NCBI GenBank assembly: GCA_021621525.1
Contig: JAJVUU010000005.1
Coordinates: 1-46,756, forward strand
Origin: Caryophanales bacterium
GTDB lineage: Bacteria > Bacillota_I > Bacilli_A > RFN20 > CAG-288
DNA length: 46,756 nt
Direction of reading: 5' to 3'
In this document: one piece after another, positions 15,128 through 24,491 of the stretch
Numbering within the stretch: the first letter of the stretch is position 1
How the letters are laid out: each line of letters opens with the position of its first letter
Position numbers and translations under genes: made by a program
Notes under the pieces: model-generated
The model's input: the letters and a program-made list of their open reading frames with translations, nothing else
The model's database searches: none
Told to the model about the DNA's origin: nothing

Positions 15128-16363
15128 TCACTTGTCCTCCATGAGAGATATGACATCTGCCTGATTGAGAAAGCCGTCTGCCGTCCTGTTCATCTTATTG
15201 ACGCGGTTGGAGAACTCCTCCTTCTTTTTGGATAGGCTGTCGACGCTTCTGGCAAAGCTATCCCAGTCAGAGGCAAACCTTCCGCATTCTTCCCTGAGCC
15301 TGCGAATCTCAAGAAGGACATTCCTGATATTGGATGCAACCTCACAGTTGACCTGAAGCATCCGGATATTGGCAAGGATTGGCTGAAGCGTCGAGGGAGA
15401 GGTCAGAATGACGTCGTTCTTCCTGGCATAGCAGACAATCTGTTCATAGAAATCGTCATGACACTGCAGAAACGAATAGATGCCATCGCTCGGGATGAAC
15501 ATGATGGCGTAGGGAGACGTCTCTCCTTCCAGGATATAGTCATTCCTGATCTTCTCAATCTGTTTCTTCAAGGTAGCCTTGAATTCCTTTTTCAGCTGAA
15601 GCTCCTCTTCCTCACCCGTCTTGGCAAACAGTTTCTCATAACTCACAAAGGAGAATTTAGAATCGATGCAGACCATCTTTTCCTCTCCCGGAAGATAGAT
15701 GACGGCATCCGGCTTCTTGTCATTGGCAATCTTATGCTGAAGGTCATAGAGGTCATGGGAATCCCCGAAGACCTCATAAAGGATGCTCTCCAAGGCTACT
15801 TCGCCAAACCTGCCTCTCTTCTGGGAATTCGTCAGCACGCCATTGAGAGAGGAAACCTCATCCTTCAGGGAATCCAGGTTTCTCTGTGCTTCCTGGATCT
15901 GCCCGAGCGTCCTACTGACCTCCTTCATCTCTTCTGCATTGGAACTGAAGCCTTTTTGAAGGGAAGATGTCACCTTTTCATCGATCTTGTCCAGCCTGGT
16001 ATTGACGATGGATAACAAGGCCGTATAGCTATCCTGGATGCTCTTTGAGGAGCTCTCCTTGAATTCCAAAAGAGAACGCATCTGTTCTTCCTTGAATCTT
16101 TGGAAAGCTTCCCTGCTATAAAGCTGATGATCCTGAAACGAAGCAGACATCTTCTCAAAACGTCCTTCCATCCTGTTCTGGAAGGAGTCCATCTCCTGGC
16201 TGACCCTGAGCAAGGCATCCTGATTGTCTTTATGGATATGTTCAAGGTAATCGAACATATCCTTGCTGCTGTTTTTGGAATTCTTTCTTAAAAGCAAGAA
16301 CAAGACAGCTATCAAAAGAAGAATCGTCAGACCGACAAGCACGCAAAGAATGATTTCCACCAT
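15128..16363 (-). CDS. rmuC: RmuC-family DNA recombination protein
   Basis: A 411-residue RmuC protein. It has an N-terminal membrane anchor (residues 4-26), a long coiled coil (about 35-175), then the conserved nuclease-like domain. That domain holds LTNSQKRGRFGEVALE near residue 178, DAVIYLPGEEKMVCIDSKFSF near 225, and AIMFIPSDGIYSFL near 290. RmuC restrains inversions at short inverted repeats in E. coli and may act at collapsed forks. The anchor suggests action at the membrane. The gene is divergent from the DUF368 gene. Between the two is an 8-bp hairpin (16404-16426) that could lie in the rmuC leader. Confidence 0.94.
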   Translation of the reverse strand: MVEIILCVLVGLTILLLIAVLFLLLRKNSKNSSKDMFDYLEHIHKDNQDALLRVSQEMDSFQNRMEGRFEKMSASFQDHQLYSREAFQRFKEEQMRSLLEFKESSSKSIQDSYTALLSIVNTRLDKIDEKVTSSLQKGFSSNAEEMKEVSRTLGQIQEAQRNLDSLKDEVSSLNGVLTNSQKRGRFGEVALESILYEVFGDSHDLYDLQHKIANDKKPDAVIYLPGEEKMVCIDSKFSFVSYEKLFAKTGEEEELQLKKEFKATLKKQIEKIRNDYILEGETSPYAIMFIPSDGIYSFLQCHDDFYEQIVCYARKNDVILTSPSTLQPILANIRMLQVNCEVASNIRNVLLEIRRLREECGRFASDWDSFARSVDSLSKKKEEFSNRVNKMNRTADGFLNQADVISLMEDK

Positions 16364-16495
16364 GAATATCTACCTCTCTTACATTATATGTCATCAAAAG
16401 CAAGTCTTGCTTGCTTTCAGCAAGACAACTTCAGAAAGAAGAAGCACTTTCAGCCATGTCAGCTCAGGCTTTCCTGTTTTTTGATGAGAATCTTT

Positions 16496-16523
16496 TTGTA
16501 TCCAGAACAGAATCGCTTATAAT
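16496..16523 (+). promoter_or_regulatory. Promoter of the DUF368 gene
   Basis: TTGTAT (16496-16501) and TATAAT (16518-16523) are 16 bp apart. AAGGAG follows at 16533-16538, rather far (14 nt) from the ATG. Confidence 0.8.
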
Positions 16524-16552
16524 AGCCGGGTCAAGGAGCCAACTAGATACAT

Positions 16553-17512
16553 ATGGAAAAACGTAACATAGAAACCAATCCAGAGCCTGAAAAGAAGGAA
16601 AATCCCATCCTGAACGTCGTCAAAGGTATCACATTGGGAATCAGCGCAGCCATCCCCGGTCTTTCCGCAGGCACGATTGCCATCGCCGAAAGATGCTATG
16701 ATCCTATCATCCATGCCGTATCCGATTTGAAGAAGTCGTTCAAGAAGAACGTCCTTCTGCTTCTTCCTTACGTCATCGGACTGATTCTCGGTGCCCTGGC
16801 TGCCCTCATCGGTATCCAAAGAGGATATCAGGCTGCACCGTTCACCCTCACCGGTCTGTTTGCCGGACTGGTCATCGGTTCCCTTCCTGTCGCCATCAGC
16901 GAACTTAGGAAAGGAAAGACGGCTTTTGAAAAACTTCACCACATCCTGCCGTTCATCCTATGTCTTCTCATCGCTGCAGGTCTCGGTCTTGTCACAGCCT
17001 TGTGCAAGGTAGATCTGGAAGCCTATCTCAGAGCAAGAGAATGGTGGATGTATCTGTTTATCGTCTTTGCCGGCTTCCTTGCCGCAGGAGCATGCATCGT
17101 TCCCGGCATCAGCGGAAGCATGAGCCTCATGGTCATAGGCATGTATCTTCCTGTTCTCAACACCTATACCGGAAACGATTCCATCTTCCATTCCGGTGAC
17201 ACCATGACGATAGTCACCGGCCTCATCCTAGCCCTTCTTCTTGTCATCGGAGCTCTTGTTGGAATTCTAGTCTCAAGCAAGGCCATGAACAGCCTTCTTA
17301 CCAAGCACAGGGTTTCCACCTTCTATGGAATCCTCGGTCTCATCCTGGGAAGCATCTTCTCCATGTTCATGAACTCTACCATGTATCCAAAATATACGGA
17401 AGGTTCCATCAAGACCTGGGATTACATCGTCGGATCCGTCCTTCTTGTCCTTGCCATGATCGGCATGTTCTTCTTCTGCCGATATACCGAAAAGAAGAAA
17501 AAAGAAGCCTGA
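16553..17512 (+). CDS. DUF368 membrane protein (polyprenyl-phosphate transporter type)
   Basis: A 319-residue polytopic membrane protein with about eight hydrophobic segments. Family signatures are GISAAIPGLSAGTIAI near residue 27 and PGISGSMSLMVIG near residue 185, the repeated proline-glycine re-entrant elements. Members of DUF368 (PopT) have been shown to recycle undecaprenyl phosphate across the membrane for cell-wall and surface-polymer synthesis. The gene is monocistronic with its own promoter and terminator. Its role fits the exopolysaccharide genes at the window's end, although it is not linked to them. Confidence 0.92.
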   Translation: MEKRNIETNPEPEKKENPILNVVKGITLGISAAIPGLSAGTIAIAERCYDPIIHAVSDLKKSFKKNVLLLLPYVIGLILGALAALIGIQRGYQAAPFTLTGLFAGLVIGSLPVAISELRKGKTAFEKLHHILPFILCLLIAAGLGLVTALCKVDLEAYLRAREWWMYLFIVFAGFLAAGACIVPGISGSMSLMVIGMYLPVLNTYTGNDSIFHSGDTMTIVTGLILALLLVIGALVGILVSSKAMNSLLTKHRVSTFYGILGLILGSIFSMFMNSTMYPKYTEGSIKTWDYIVGSVLLVLAMIGMFFFCRYTEKKKKEA

Positions 17513-17519
17513 GACACTT

Positions 17520-17544
17520 CGCTTCCCACCGGGAAGCGATTTTT
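17520..17544 (+). terminator. Terminator after the DUF368 gene
   Basis: CGCTTCCC and GGGAAGCG form an 8-bp stem around ACC, followed by ATTTTT. Confidence 0.93.
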
Positions 17545-17631
17545 GTTTTCCGGATACAAAGTCCTGTTTTTCTATTCCATCGGCAGGAAAAAGGATTACA
17601 ATATCCTTGTATACAAGAGAGGACTCATATC

Positions 17632-18111
17632 ATGATCGTAGGAAACATCAAAGATTTCAGCCAGAAGGACTTCAGCTATTCCAAGAACCTTCAGATTGCC
17701 TTTGCCTATCTCAACAGACTCGGCATCGAAGGACTTCTTGCCTTGGAAAGCGGAAAGCATGTCATCAAGGAAGACGGCGAAGTATATCTCAACCGTTCCA
17801 GCTATGTCGGAAAGGAATTCAAGGATGCCAAGATCGAAGGTCACGAGAAGTGGCTCGACATCCAGCTCGTTTTGAAGAATGAGGAAGACATCGGCTATGT
17901 CGATAAGAGGAAGTATGATGAAAAGAACATCACTTCTCCCTACAATCCGGAGAAGGACAAGGCCAACTATGAAGGAGACCTTGATGCCGTCGTGAGACTG
18001 TCCGGCGGTTATTTCTGCCTGGTCTATCCAAACGACCTTCACAAGCCCTGCATCAAAGTCAACGACCAAACCATCGAAAAAGCCGTCGTCAAAGTCAAGA
18101 TCGACTTCTAA
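17632..18111 (+). CDS. YhcH/YjgK/YiaL-family (DUF386) protein
   Basis: A 159-residue cupin-like protein of the TabA/EbgC/YhcH family. Expected positions are visible: EGHEKWLDIQLVL near residue 83, AVVRLSGGYFCLVYPNDLHKPCI near residue 122, and the C-terminal VVKVKIDF strand. Conserved His and Glu bind a metal. Members have been linked to sugar anomer handling (sialic acid, beta-galactoside) and to TabA's biofilm effect in E. coli. No sugar-catabolic genes are adjacent, so the substrate is open. TACAAT precedes the GAGGACT ribosome-binding site. It is monocistronic. Confidence 0.92.
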   Translation: MIVGNIKDFSQKDFSYSKNLQIAFAYLNRLGIEGLLALESGKHVIKEDGEVYLNRSSYVGKEFKDAKIEGHEKWLDIQLVLKNEEDIGYVDKRKYDEKNITSPYNPEKDKANYEGDLDAVVRLSGGYFCLVYPNDLHKPCIKVNDQTIEKAVVKVKIDF

Positions 18112-18114
18112 GCC

Positions 18115-18135
18115 AAGCCCCCTATGGGGCTTTTT
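18115..18135 (+). terminator. Terminator after the YhcH-family gene
   Basis: AAGCCCC and GGGGCTT form the stem around CTAT, followed by a T-run. Confidence 0.92.
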
Positions 18136-18153
18136 GGTTGACATAGGAAACCT

Positions 18154-18192
18154 AAAACCGGAACCCCTTTTGTTAATGGAGTCCCGGTTTTT
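18154..18192 (-). terminator. Terminator of the c-di-GMP operon
   Basis: AAAACCGGAACCCC pairs with GGAGTCCCGGTTTT (two mismatches) around a 10-nt loop. On the minus strand it lies 11 nt past the last gene of the long operon, and AAAA/TTTT flanks make it usable from both sides. It separates convergent transcripts. Confidence 0.75.
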
Positions 18193-18202
18193 CGATGACG
18201 TA

Positions 18203-21200
18203 TCAGTTGATGTTCATAGCCGTATTGCTAGAGCGGACGGCAGTGACCAGATCCTGTCTGGACAGAGGCTTGAAGAAGGCATATCCTTGTAGATAGCAGT
18301 CAGGATTGATGTCCTTGATGATCTTATACTGTTCCATATTCTCGACACCGATGAGACCGACTTTGATACCAGCCTCCTTGGCATCCATGAGAAGGGAACG
18401 GACCATGTTATACTTGGCTTTGTCGGTATCGATGAAGCGGGTATAGTCCCTGTCGATCTTGATTTCGGTGATATTCAGGTCCTCCAACCTGCTGAAGGAA
18501 AGATATTCACCATTGTATCTATCGCAGACGAACGTCACGCCAAGATTGCCGACCATTTTGATGAACTGCTTCATATCATCATAGTGGTCATAGATTTCCT
18601 TTTCATTGATTTCAAAGGCAAGGAAACCTTTCGGAAGATGATGTTTCTCGAAGAGATTCTTGATTCTCTCCGGAAGCATCTTATCGGAAAGATAGGAATA
18701 ATCTGTATTGATGGACAATCTCTTGAAGCCATAGATCCTGAAGAAGGCTGCACCATATTGCGTATATAGTTCATCGATATAGTCCAGCAATGCCGAAGAA
18801 ATCAAGGATATCTTTCCATTCATGGCGGCAACCTTGATAAGGTTATCCGTATTGAAGGTGATTTTCCTATATTCATCCGAGAGACGAAGCAGAAGCTCGG
18901 CTCCGAAGATCTTTCTGTTGGACGTATTGAGAAGAGGCTGAAGATTGACGGTGAAGTCCTTCTTGGTGAACTTCTCGTTGATGACGGAAAGCATGAATGC
19001 GTTCGGATCGGCACTTCTGGAATAGTCGGATTCATCGAAATAGATGAATTCCTTGCCGGATTCATATTTCTTGGAAAAATAGAAATCATCGGCATGCCTT
19101 AGGAAATCCGCAAAGGTAGGATAACCCTGGGGATAGTTGATGGGAAGATATGTCAGCCTGATTCTTTCCTTCTCATCTTCAAAGAAGGATTCCTTGCTGA
19201 GTCTATAGATGGCTTCGCACTCATTGACGGCATCGATCTGACCATAATCATTCAAGAGGACGGCCAGGCAGTCAGGCTTATAGAAGAAGACGTTGGAAAT
19301 CGTCTCAAATTCACGGATGCGCAAGGCGAAGGTGCGGATGGCCTGGCTTGTCTTCTCACCTCCGAATCGGGAGACAAGTTCCATCTGGTTGTCAATCTTA
19401 AGAAGAAGGAGATATCCTCTTCCGCTAAGAAGGTAGGCATTCTTCATGGCCTGGATCAACGTATAATAGGAATTGACAAGAAGAGTGCGGTCATAGGGTT
19501 CGTCAAAGACGAGATCCTTGCCCTCCATCCTTTGGACAAGCATGATCTTGTCTTCCTTTTCCTTGTCCGTATCATTCAGAGTGAGGGAAGTCTCGATGTT
19601 CCAAGGATGCAGGAAGGATTTCATCTTCCTTCCGGTAAGAAGAGGGCACTTCTCACACGGACTTTCCCTGTCGTAGAGAGCTTCATAGCAATGGCATCCG
19701 ATCTTAGCCTTATGGTAGGTGGCATCACTGATACCGGTCGAAAAGCCGGTCAGCTGGAACGTCTTGGAATTGACTTTGTACATGGCATAGCCGGAAAGCT
19801 TCAGCAAGGCCGAAGTGATTCGTTCCTCTTCATGAAGCCTGTTCCTTCTCTGTGCAGTCAGATAGAAATCAGCCATCTGATTGGAGATGAAGAGCATGCA
19901 TTCCCTCATGTAAGTATCCAAAGACATCCTGCCATCTTTTTTGTTGAAGAAGATGACGGCATGGATGACATTGTACCTATCCTTGACGACATATAGGAAA
20001 GTAGCGCTGATGCCAAGCCTGTCACAGACCTCGGCAATCCTAGGAGAGATATGGGCTCTCTCACTGGCATAATAGGAGGCATCCTCATCCTTGATGGCAT
20101 CGATGTCATAAAGAGTGGAGGATGCGATTTCAAGTTCCGGAGAAAAACCAAAGCTCCTATCTCCTTCTTCCAAAAGGATACGATAGGTATTGGTGGATTC
20201 ATTGAGATAGATAATGCCGGCCTGATCGATCTTCATATAGGAAATATATTGGGAAAGAAGGTTGGATACTTCCGTCTTGACATCTTCCTTTTCCGAAATG
20301 GACAGGTTGATGAATCCGCTGGTGAACTTGCTCATAAAGTTGAGATTCATCGCCTCATGACGGACAAGGCTGCTTATGTCTCTCATATTATTATTCCTGA
20401 AAGGCAGGTAGAGATTGACAATCTTTCCCATACGCGTAGCAAAATCGATATCGGCAAAGAGATCCTCGATATTGCTATAAGGATAGCAGACGATGGAGAA
20501 ATGAAGAGGAAGCTGACTGATGGCACCATCGGCATTCTCCCTGCTCAGGGAGACCATCCTGACAAGATTCGAGCATCTTTCCTGGATATCGGAGATGCTG
20601 TCGATCCTAGGAAGATATAGATAATATCCATTGTTTCTCTTCGTCGGTGAGAACAGCTTTCCGTCATAGGACGAGAACATGTCAGAGAGCTTGTCATAGA
20701 GCTCGTTTTTCTCATAATCCCAGAGCGACTGGTTCGGTTCAAATTCATAATAGGCCAAAATCAGGCAGTTGCGATAGCTGCAGGAATCATGGACGATCCT
20801 ATCCATATAGCAATGGAAGGTATGGTGGTCGACAATACCTTTTTCCTTGTCAAGATAGACCAAAGGGATGGCTGAATAATCAGAGGCATTGCTCAAGATG
20901 AGCGTATGCTGGAAGGCTTCACTGACAGTGGAGACTTTTTTGTTGAGATCATCGATTTCCGCATACCCCTTGCTTTGATACAAGGCAAGTCCTCCGTGTC
21001 CCTTGGATATCAAATCATAATTCTTCATGGAATTGAGATAGAGGTCGTCATGAAGAAGGAAATAGACTTTATGCAGGATTCTGGCATTCATCAAGACACA
21101 TATGATCAAGGATACAGCGATAAAACCGACCAATATATATAGATATAAATTGTTTCCAAGGAAGACATTCAGGAAGATGAGAACGGCTCCTATAGTCAAA

Positions 21201-21277
21201 GAGAGGATGACAAAGGCAAGACAAAAGATGGCATCAAGACGGAAGATCGAATCAAAACGTCTGCTTTCTTTTTTCAT
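18203..21277 (-). CDS. Membrane multidomain protein with degenerate GGDEF/EAL domains
   Basis: A 1024-residue protein. Two membrane helices (about 14-40 and 43-68) are followed by a GGDEF-fold region without the GGDEF motif (115-300) and a GAF-like region (310-470). A PAS-like region carries a CHCY...PCEKC cysteine motif (500-590). A second degenerate GGDEF-like region (615-760) and an EAL-like domain (770-1015) complete it. In the EAL domain the signature reads ELL, the metal motif DDFGxGYS is replaced by DRYNGEY, and EGVE is GVEN, while KIDR and QGYxFxKP remain. It should not cleave c-di-GMP but could sense it or act as a scaffold. It is the last gene of the operon. GGAGGG precedes the chosen ATG; 25 more residues are possible upstream but overlap the previous gene. 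Confidence 0.88.
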   Translation of the reverse strand: MKKESRRFDSIFRLDAIFCLAFVILSLTIGAVLIFLNVFLGNNLYLYILVGFIAVSLIICVLMNARILHKVYFLLHDDLYLNSMKNYDLISKGHGGLALYQSKGYAEIDDLNKKVSTVSEAFQHTLILSNASDYSAIPLVYLDKEKGIVDHHTFHCYMDRIVHDSCSYRNCLILAYYEFEPNQSLWDYEKNELYDKLSDMFSSYDGKLFSPTKRNNGYYLYLPRIDSISDIQERCSNLVRMVSLSRENADGAISQLPLHFSIVCYPYSNIEDLFADIDFATRMGKIVNLYLPFRNNNMRDISSLVRHEAMNLNFMSKFTSGFINLSISEKEDVKTEVSNLLSQYISYMKIDQAGIIYLNESTNTYRILLEEGDRSFGFSPELEIASSTLYDIDAIKDEDASYYASERAHISPRIAEVCDRLGISATFLYVVKDRYNVIHAVIFFNKKDGRMSLDTYMRECMLFISNQMADFYLTAQRRNRLHEEERITSALLKLSGYAMYKVNSKTFQLTGFSTGISDATYHKAKIGCHCYEALYDRESPCEKCPLLTGRKMKSFLHPWNIETSLTLNDTDKEKEDKIMLVQRMEGKDLVFDEPYDRTLLVNSYYTLIQAMKNAYLLSGRGYLLLLKIDNQMELVSRFGGEKTSQAIRTFALRIREFETISNVFFYKPDCLAVLLNDYGQIDAVNECEAIYRLSKESFFEDEKERIRLTYLPINYPQGYPTFADFLRHADDFYFSKKYESGKEFIYFDESDYSRSADPNAFMLSVINEKFTKKDFTVNLQPLLNTSNRKIFGAELLLRLSDEYRKITFNTDNLIKVAAMNGKISLISSALLDYIDELYTQYGAAFFRIYGFKRLSINTDYSYLSDKMLPERIKNLFEKHHLPKGFLAFEINEKEIYDHYDDMKQFIKMVGNLGVTFVCDRYNGEYLSFSRLEDLNITEIKIDRDYTRFIDTDKAKYNMVRSLLMDAKEAGIKVGLIGVENMEQYKIIKDINPDCYLQGYAFFKPLSRQDLVTAVRSSNTAMNIN

Positions 21278-21278
21278 G

Positions 21279-22019
21279 TCACACACCCTCCAGGATATCA
21301 CCCGATCCGATATCGCCGATGGCACCGCTGAGTGCCTTTCCGATATCGACATAGAGCGTCAGGATTTTGCTATAGTCCTGACAGTCGATGGCTTTGCCAA
21401 AGCTGGATTCGACCACCTTCACGGCAAGGCAAGAGACCGAATTCATGTTGCAGGCCAAGGCTACCCCACCATAGATGCAGTCAAAGACGACACCGGAATC
21501 CAGGCTTGTCAGCTTTCCATAGTTCTTCAAAGGTTCAAGTTGCTCCTCTCTGGTATAGAAGGTGTTGCTTGAAAAATAAGTGGCGAGGAAACAAGGTGTC
21601 TGTGTCCTCTTGGCAAAAGAAGCAAAGAGTATGTCCCTGGCATCGCTGTCGCTGTCGAAATAAGTCGGAAACCCGTTGGGAATCTGACCGATGCTGACAG
21701 GTCTGACGGCAAGCTGGTTGACATCGGAAAGAGTCACTTTTCCGGATATGGCAACGGAAAGAGGAAGGCTGTCGGAAGAATAGCCGATGCAGGTTCCGAC
21801 ACAGACGACAAGGATGACGAAGAACTTATCGATGAAATAACTCGTGACGATGCTGGAAATATAGTTCGTGTAGATTTCACTGACGACGGCAACCTCCTGA
21901 TTGAAGAGCTTGCCAAAGATGACAGGATATCTGTCAAAGAGGATTTCCTTCCTCTTGGCCGTCATCATCGTTTCATAGTAAAGGACGTCATCATGGGAAG
22001 AGCCAAGAATCAGAATCAT
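21279..22019 (-). CDS. Divergent MTA/SAH-nucleosidase-fold protein
   Basis: A 246-residue protein whose layout matches 5'-methylthioadenosine/S-adenosylhomocysteine nucleosidase-type phosphorylases. It has an N-terminal ILILGSSHDDV strand, a mid-protein VVSEIYTNYISS helix and glycine strand ILVVCVGTCIG, and a late FDCIYGGVALACNMNSVSCLAVKVVES element. That last element aligns with DMEGAAVAxVCxxxxxPxxVIRxISD. The catalytic Glu of DME becomes Ile, and the late Asp becomes Glu, so activity on normal nucleosides is doubtful. It overlaps the EAL gene by 4 nt and precedes the degenerate EAL protein by 1 nt, which suggests a role in nucleotide sensing within this operon (inference). Confidence 0.6.
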   Translation of the reverse strand: MILILGSSHDDVLYYETMMTAKRKEILFDRYPVIFGKLFNQEVAVVSEIYTNYISSIVTSYFIDKFFVILVVCVGTCIGYSSDSLPLSVAISGKVTLSDVNQLAVRPVSIGQIPNGFPTYFDSDSDARDILFASFAKRTQTPCFLATYFSSNTFYTREEQLEPLKNYGKLTSLDSGVVFDCIYGGVALACNMNSVSCLAVKVVESSFGKAIDCQDYSKILTLYVDIGKALSGAIGDIGSGDILEGV

Positions 22020-23557
22020 AGATGTCTTTCCTCCTTTTCAAACGGATTGTCGACAAGGAACTTTTCATAGGCACTTCTTTCCAAAGGTTTGGAATAATAG
22101 AATCCCTGGATGGTGTCACAGCCCATGTTGCGAAGCACTTCGACCTGCTTTTCATCATCGACGCCTTCGGCAATGACTTCAAGGTTGTTGATCTTTCCTA
22201 AATCGACCATGCACTGGCAGATCTGTCTGGCCTTTTTGTCTGTGACGATGTTCTGGACATAGCTGCGGTCAATCTTGATGGTATCGAAAGGAATCTTGAA
22301 GAGATTTCCGATATTGGAATATCCCATACCAAAGTCATCCATGAGAACCTTGACGCCGATTTCACGGAGCTTCTTGATGATGGAGACGGACAAAAAAGGA
22401 TTGGCCTGGCTGGTCGTCTCAAGGATTTCAATCTGGATGAGATGAGGATTGACATCATATTTCTTCAGGATGTCGGTGATGGTGGTCAAGAAGTTGGGAG
22501 AATAGAATTCATAAAGTGAGAAATTGAGGGAAACCGGAAGGATTCTCCTACCTCTCTTCTTGTTCTCCTGAAGATCCTCGCAGACCCTCTCAAAGACATA
22601 CATATCCAGATCGTTGTTCAATCCGGCTGCGTTGGCCTGGTCGACGAAGGCAGAAGGAAGAAGGAGACCTCTTGTCGGGGAATTCCAGCGAATCAAGGCT
22701 TCGGCCGAAATGAAACAGTTCCGTCCAAGATCGAACTTCGGTTGATAATAGACGACGAATTCCTTGTTTTCCAGGGCATCCAAGAGCTGCCTGGCATCAT
22801 CCTTGGTGGCATTCTGCCTCAGGCTGGACTGATAGAAATTGAGAAGTTCGAAGTTCTTTTCGGATATCTTTCGGGAAAGATTGGCATTTTCGATGGCTTC
22901 CAGAAGGATTTCCTTGGGCTTGACGTCAGTGATACCGAAATAAGGGTTGACAAGAAGATGGATGTTGTTCTCATTGGCAAGCTGATAGAGCCTGTCGTCG
23001 ATGACGTTGACAAGGTGGATGACATCCATCTTGCTGTCATTGAAGCAATAGATCATGAAGACACCCTCATCATAGCAGAAGAGGTGCCTTTTCTCCTTGG
23101 TATCGTTTTGTTTGAAGTAGCTGTCAAGGAAGTTGACCGTCAGGTTCTGGAATTCACGGATGGTCTCCTGTCTCGAAGAATTGTAGGAAACAGAATTGGA
23201 AACACCGGAAAAGATGATGAGATATTGCGTCGAGTCATGATATCTCACCCTCTTTCTCATGGCATTGACGACATCCTCGAAGATAAGCCTGTTGAAGAAG
23301 ATGGTGCTCTTACCAAAGGCATGAAGGTTCTGACTCATCAGATTGTTCGTCACCATCCTGGCATTGACATAGCGAAGAAGGTAGTAGAAAAGGAGTCCCA
23401 TCAAGGCAATCATGGAACAGACCATGGCATAGGGCACGAAAATATTGAGTCCGCGGAAGACACCAAAAAACTCCAGAACCGTATAGGCAATAAAGTCCAG
23501 AAGGAAGAGTCCGGCAACGATGAGCATCAAAAGAAAGTATCGTTTTTTATTGATCAT
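22016..23557 (-). CDS. Membrane EAL-domain c-di-GMP phosphodiesterase
   Basis: A 513-residue protein with two membrane helices (about 8-30 and 40-62), a GGDEF-like domain without the GGDEF motif (about 90-245), and an EAL domain (255-500). The EAL domain keeps all catalytic motifs: EALIRW, NFS, EILET, MDDFGMGYSN, TIKIDRSY, AEGVDDE and QGFYYSKP. It should hydrolyse c-di-GMP to pGpG. AGGA lies 8 nt before the ATG at 23557, preferred to an ATG 6 nt earlier. It overlaps the signal-peptidase gene by 11 nt. Because the operon starts at a c-di-GMP riboswitch, this enzyme would form negative feedback on its own transcription. Confidence 0.93.
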   Translation of the reverse strand: MINKKRYFLLMLIVAGLFLLDFIAYTVLEFFGVFRGLNIFVPYAMVCSMIALMGLLFYYLLRYVNARMVTNNLMSQNLHAFGKSTIFFNRLIFEDVVNAMRKRVRYHDSTQYLIIFSGVSNSVSYNSSRQETIREFQNLTVNFLDSYFKQNDTKEKRHLFCYDEGVFMIYCFNDSKMDVIHLVNVIDDRLYQLANENNIHLLVNPYFGITDVKPKEILLEAIENANLSRKISEKNFELLNFYQSSLRQNATKDDARQLLDALENKEFVVYYQPKFDLGRNCFISAEALIRWNSPTRGLLLPSAFVDQANAAGLNNDLDMYVFERVCEDLQENKKRGRRILPVSLNFSLYEFYSPNFLTTITDILKKYDVNPHLIQIEILETTSQANPFLSVSIIKKLREIGVKVLMDDFGMGYSNIGNLFKIPFDTIKIDRSYVQNIVTDKKARQICQCMVDLGKINNLEVIAEGVDDEKQVEVLRNMGCDTIQGFYYSKPLERSAYEKFLVDNPFEKEERHL

Positions 23558-24491
23558 GTCCATCGTCCTGTTTCTGATTCATCATATCCTCAAGCATCTC
23601 TTGCTTGAGACGTTCAATCTCTTCGGGTGGAAGATCCTTCAAGGCCGTGTTGGCAGTGACTGGTTCTGTCTCATCCTTTTCCTTGAGCGCCCTGACGATG
23701 TCGATGATGGAAGTGATGATGAGATATAGGGCAGGTATCAGAAGGAGGATGAGGAGACCCCAGACAGAGGTGACAAAACGGAAGAAGGATCCCAAAGCAG
23801 GAGAGTTCATGATGACTTCACCCAAGAACTGGTTCTCCGTAAAGGCCTGATATTGACCAAAGGAAGCATAATATCCGTTGATGTTGGTACCGCTGGTGAT
23901 GAAGATGTATCTGCCTTCGCCTTCCTTCTTGGTCTCATCGATTCTCATCTCACGAAGACGGTGCGTCATAATGGGACTTGACATCTCACCGCTTGAAACC
24001 TGGACTGGTGAATCCAGGTTTTCCAGAATGGGATCGGAAGTACCTTTGCTGGGCTTGACGGAAGCATATCCTGAATAATTGTCCATGAAGGTGATATCGA
24101 TATGCTTTTCCTTCTTCTCCATCTCTTCGATGAGGGTAATCTTCTCATCAGTTGAGGTGACCATCGAAATCTTCTTGGCATATTCTTCCTGAATCGGTCT
24201 GTTGTATTCCAGATTCTCAAGATACATCTGATAGATGGTATCAGGAGACTGCTTATAGGTGATGATGGCATTGTTCTTGTCATATTCCGGTTCCATGGAA
24301 TCCGTAAGGACGATGAAGTTACCGAACTTACCGAAAGCCAGAGACTGTCCGTTGTTCTTATCCTTGGAAACCAAGCCGATGAGCTGCCCGATGGCGACAA
24401 GCGCAAAGAGGCATACCACGATGCCGGTCAAAACATATCCGATGACTTTCCTAAGCTTGCTTTTCTTTTTCTTTTCCGGTTTTTCGTTCAT
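23547..24491 (-). CDS. sipW: SipW-like (ER-type) signal peptidase I
   Basis: A 314-residue signal peptidase of the archaeal/ER type. It has one N-terminal membrane helix (14-41), the nucleophile Ser in VLTDSMEPEY near residue 64, and the general-base His in MTHRLREM near residue 177, in place of the usual bacterial Lys. A C-terminal membrane helix (about 238-262) and a charged cytoplasmic tail follow. SipW enzymes cleave a dedicated set of precursors such as TasA. The five exported proteins encoded upstream in the same operon have matching N-termini and are the likely substrates. It overlaps the upstream gene by 4 nt (ATGA). It is longer than Bacillus SipW (about 190 aa), mostly through a central insertion. 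Confidence 0.92.
   Translation of the reverse strand: MNEKPEKKKKSKLRKVIGYVLTGIVVCLFALVAIGQLIGLVSKDKNNGQSLAFGKFGNFIVLTDSMEPEYDKNNAIITYKQSPDTIYQMYLENLEYNRPIQEEYAKKISMVTSTDEKITLIEEMEKKEKHIDITFMDNYSGYASVKPSKGTSDPILENLDSPVQVSSGEMSSPIMTHRLREMRIDETKKEGEGRYIFITSGTNINGYYASFGQYQAFTENQFLGEVIMNSPALGSFFRFVTSVWGLLILLLIPALYLIITSIIDIVRALKEKDETEPVTANTALKDLPPEEIERLKQEMLEDMMNQKQDDGHDQ

Noticed and set aside
16404..16426. Perfect 8-bp hairpin between rmuC and the DUF368 gene
   Set aside because: It has no clear T-run in either direction and matches no regulatory RNA I recognise, so I note it only in the rmuC entry.
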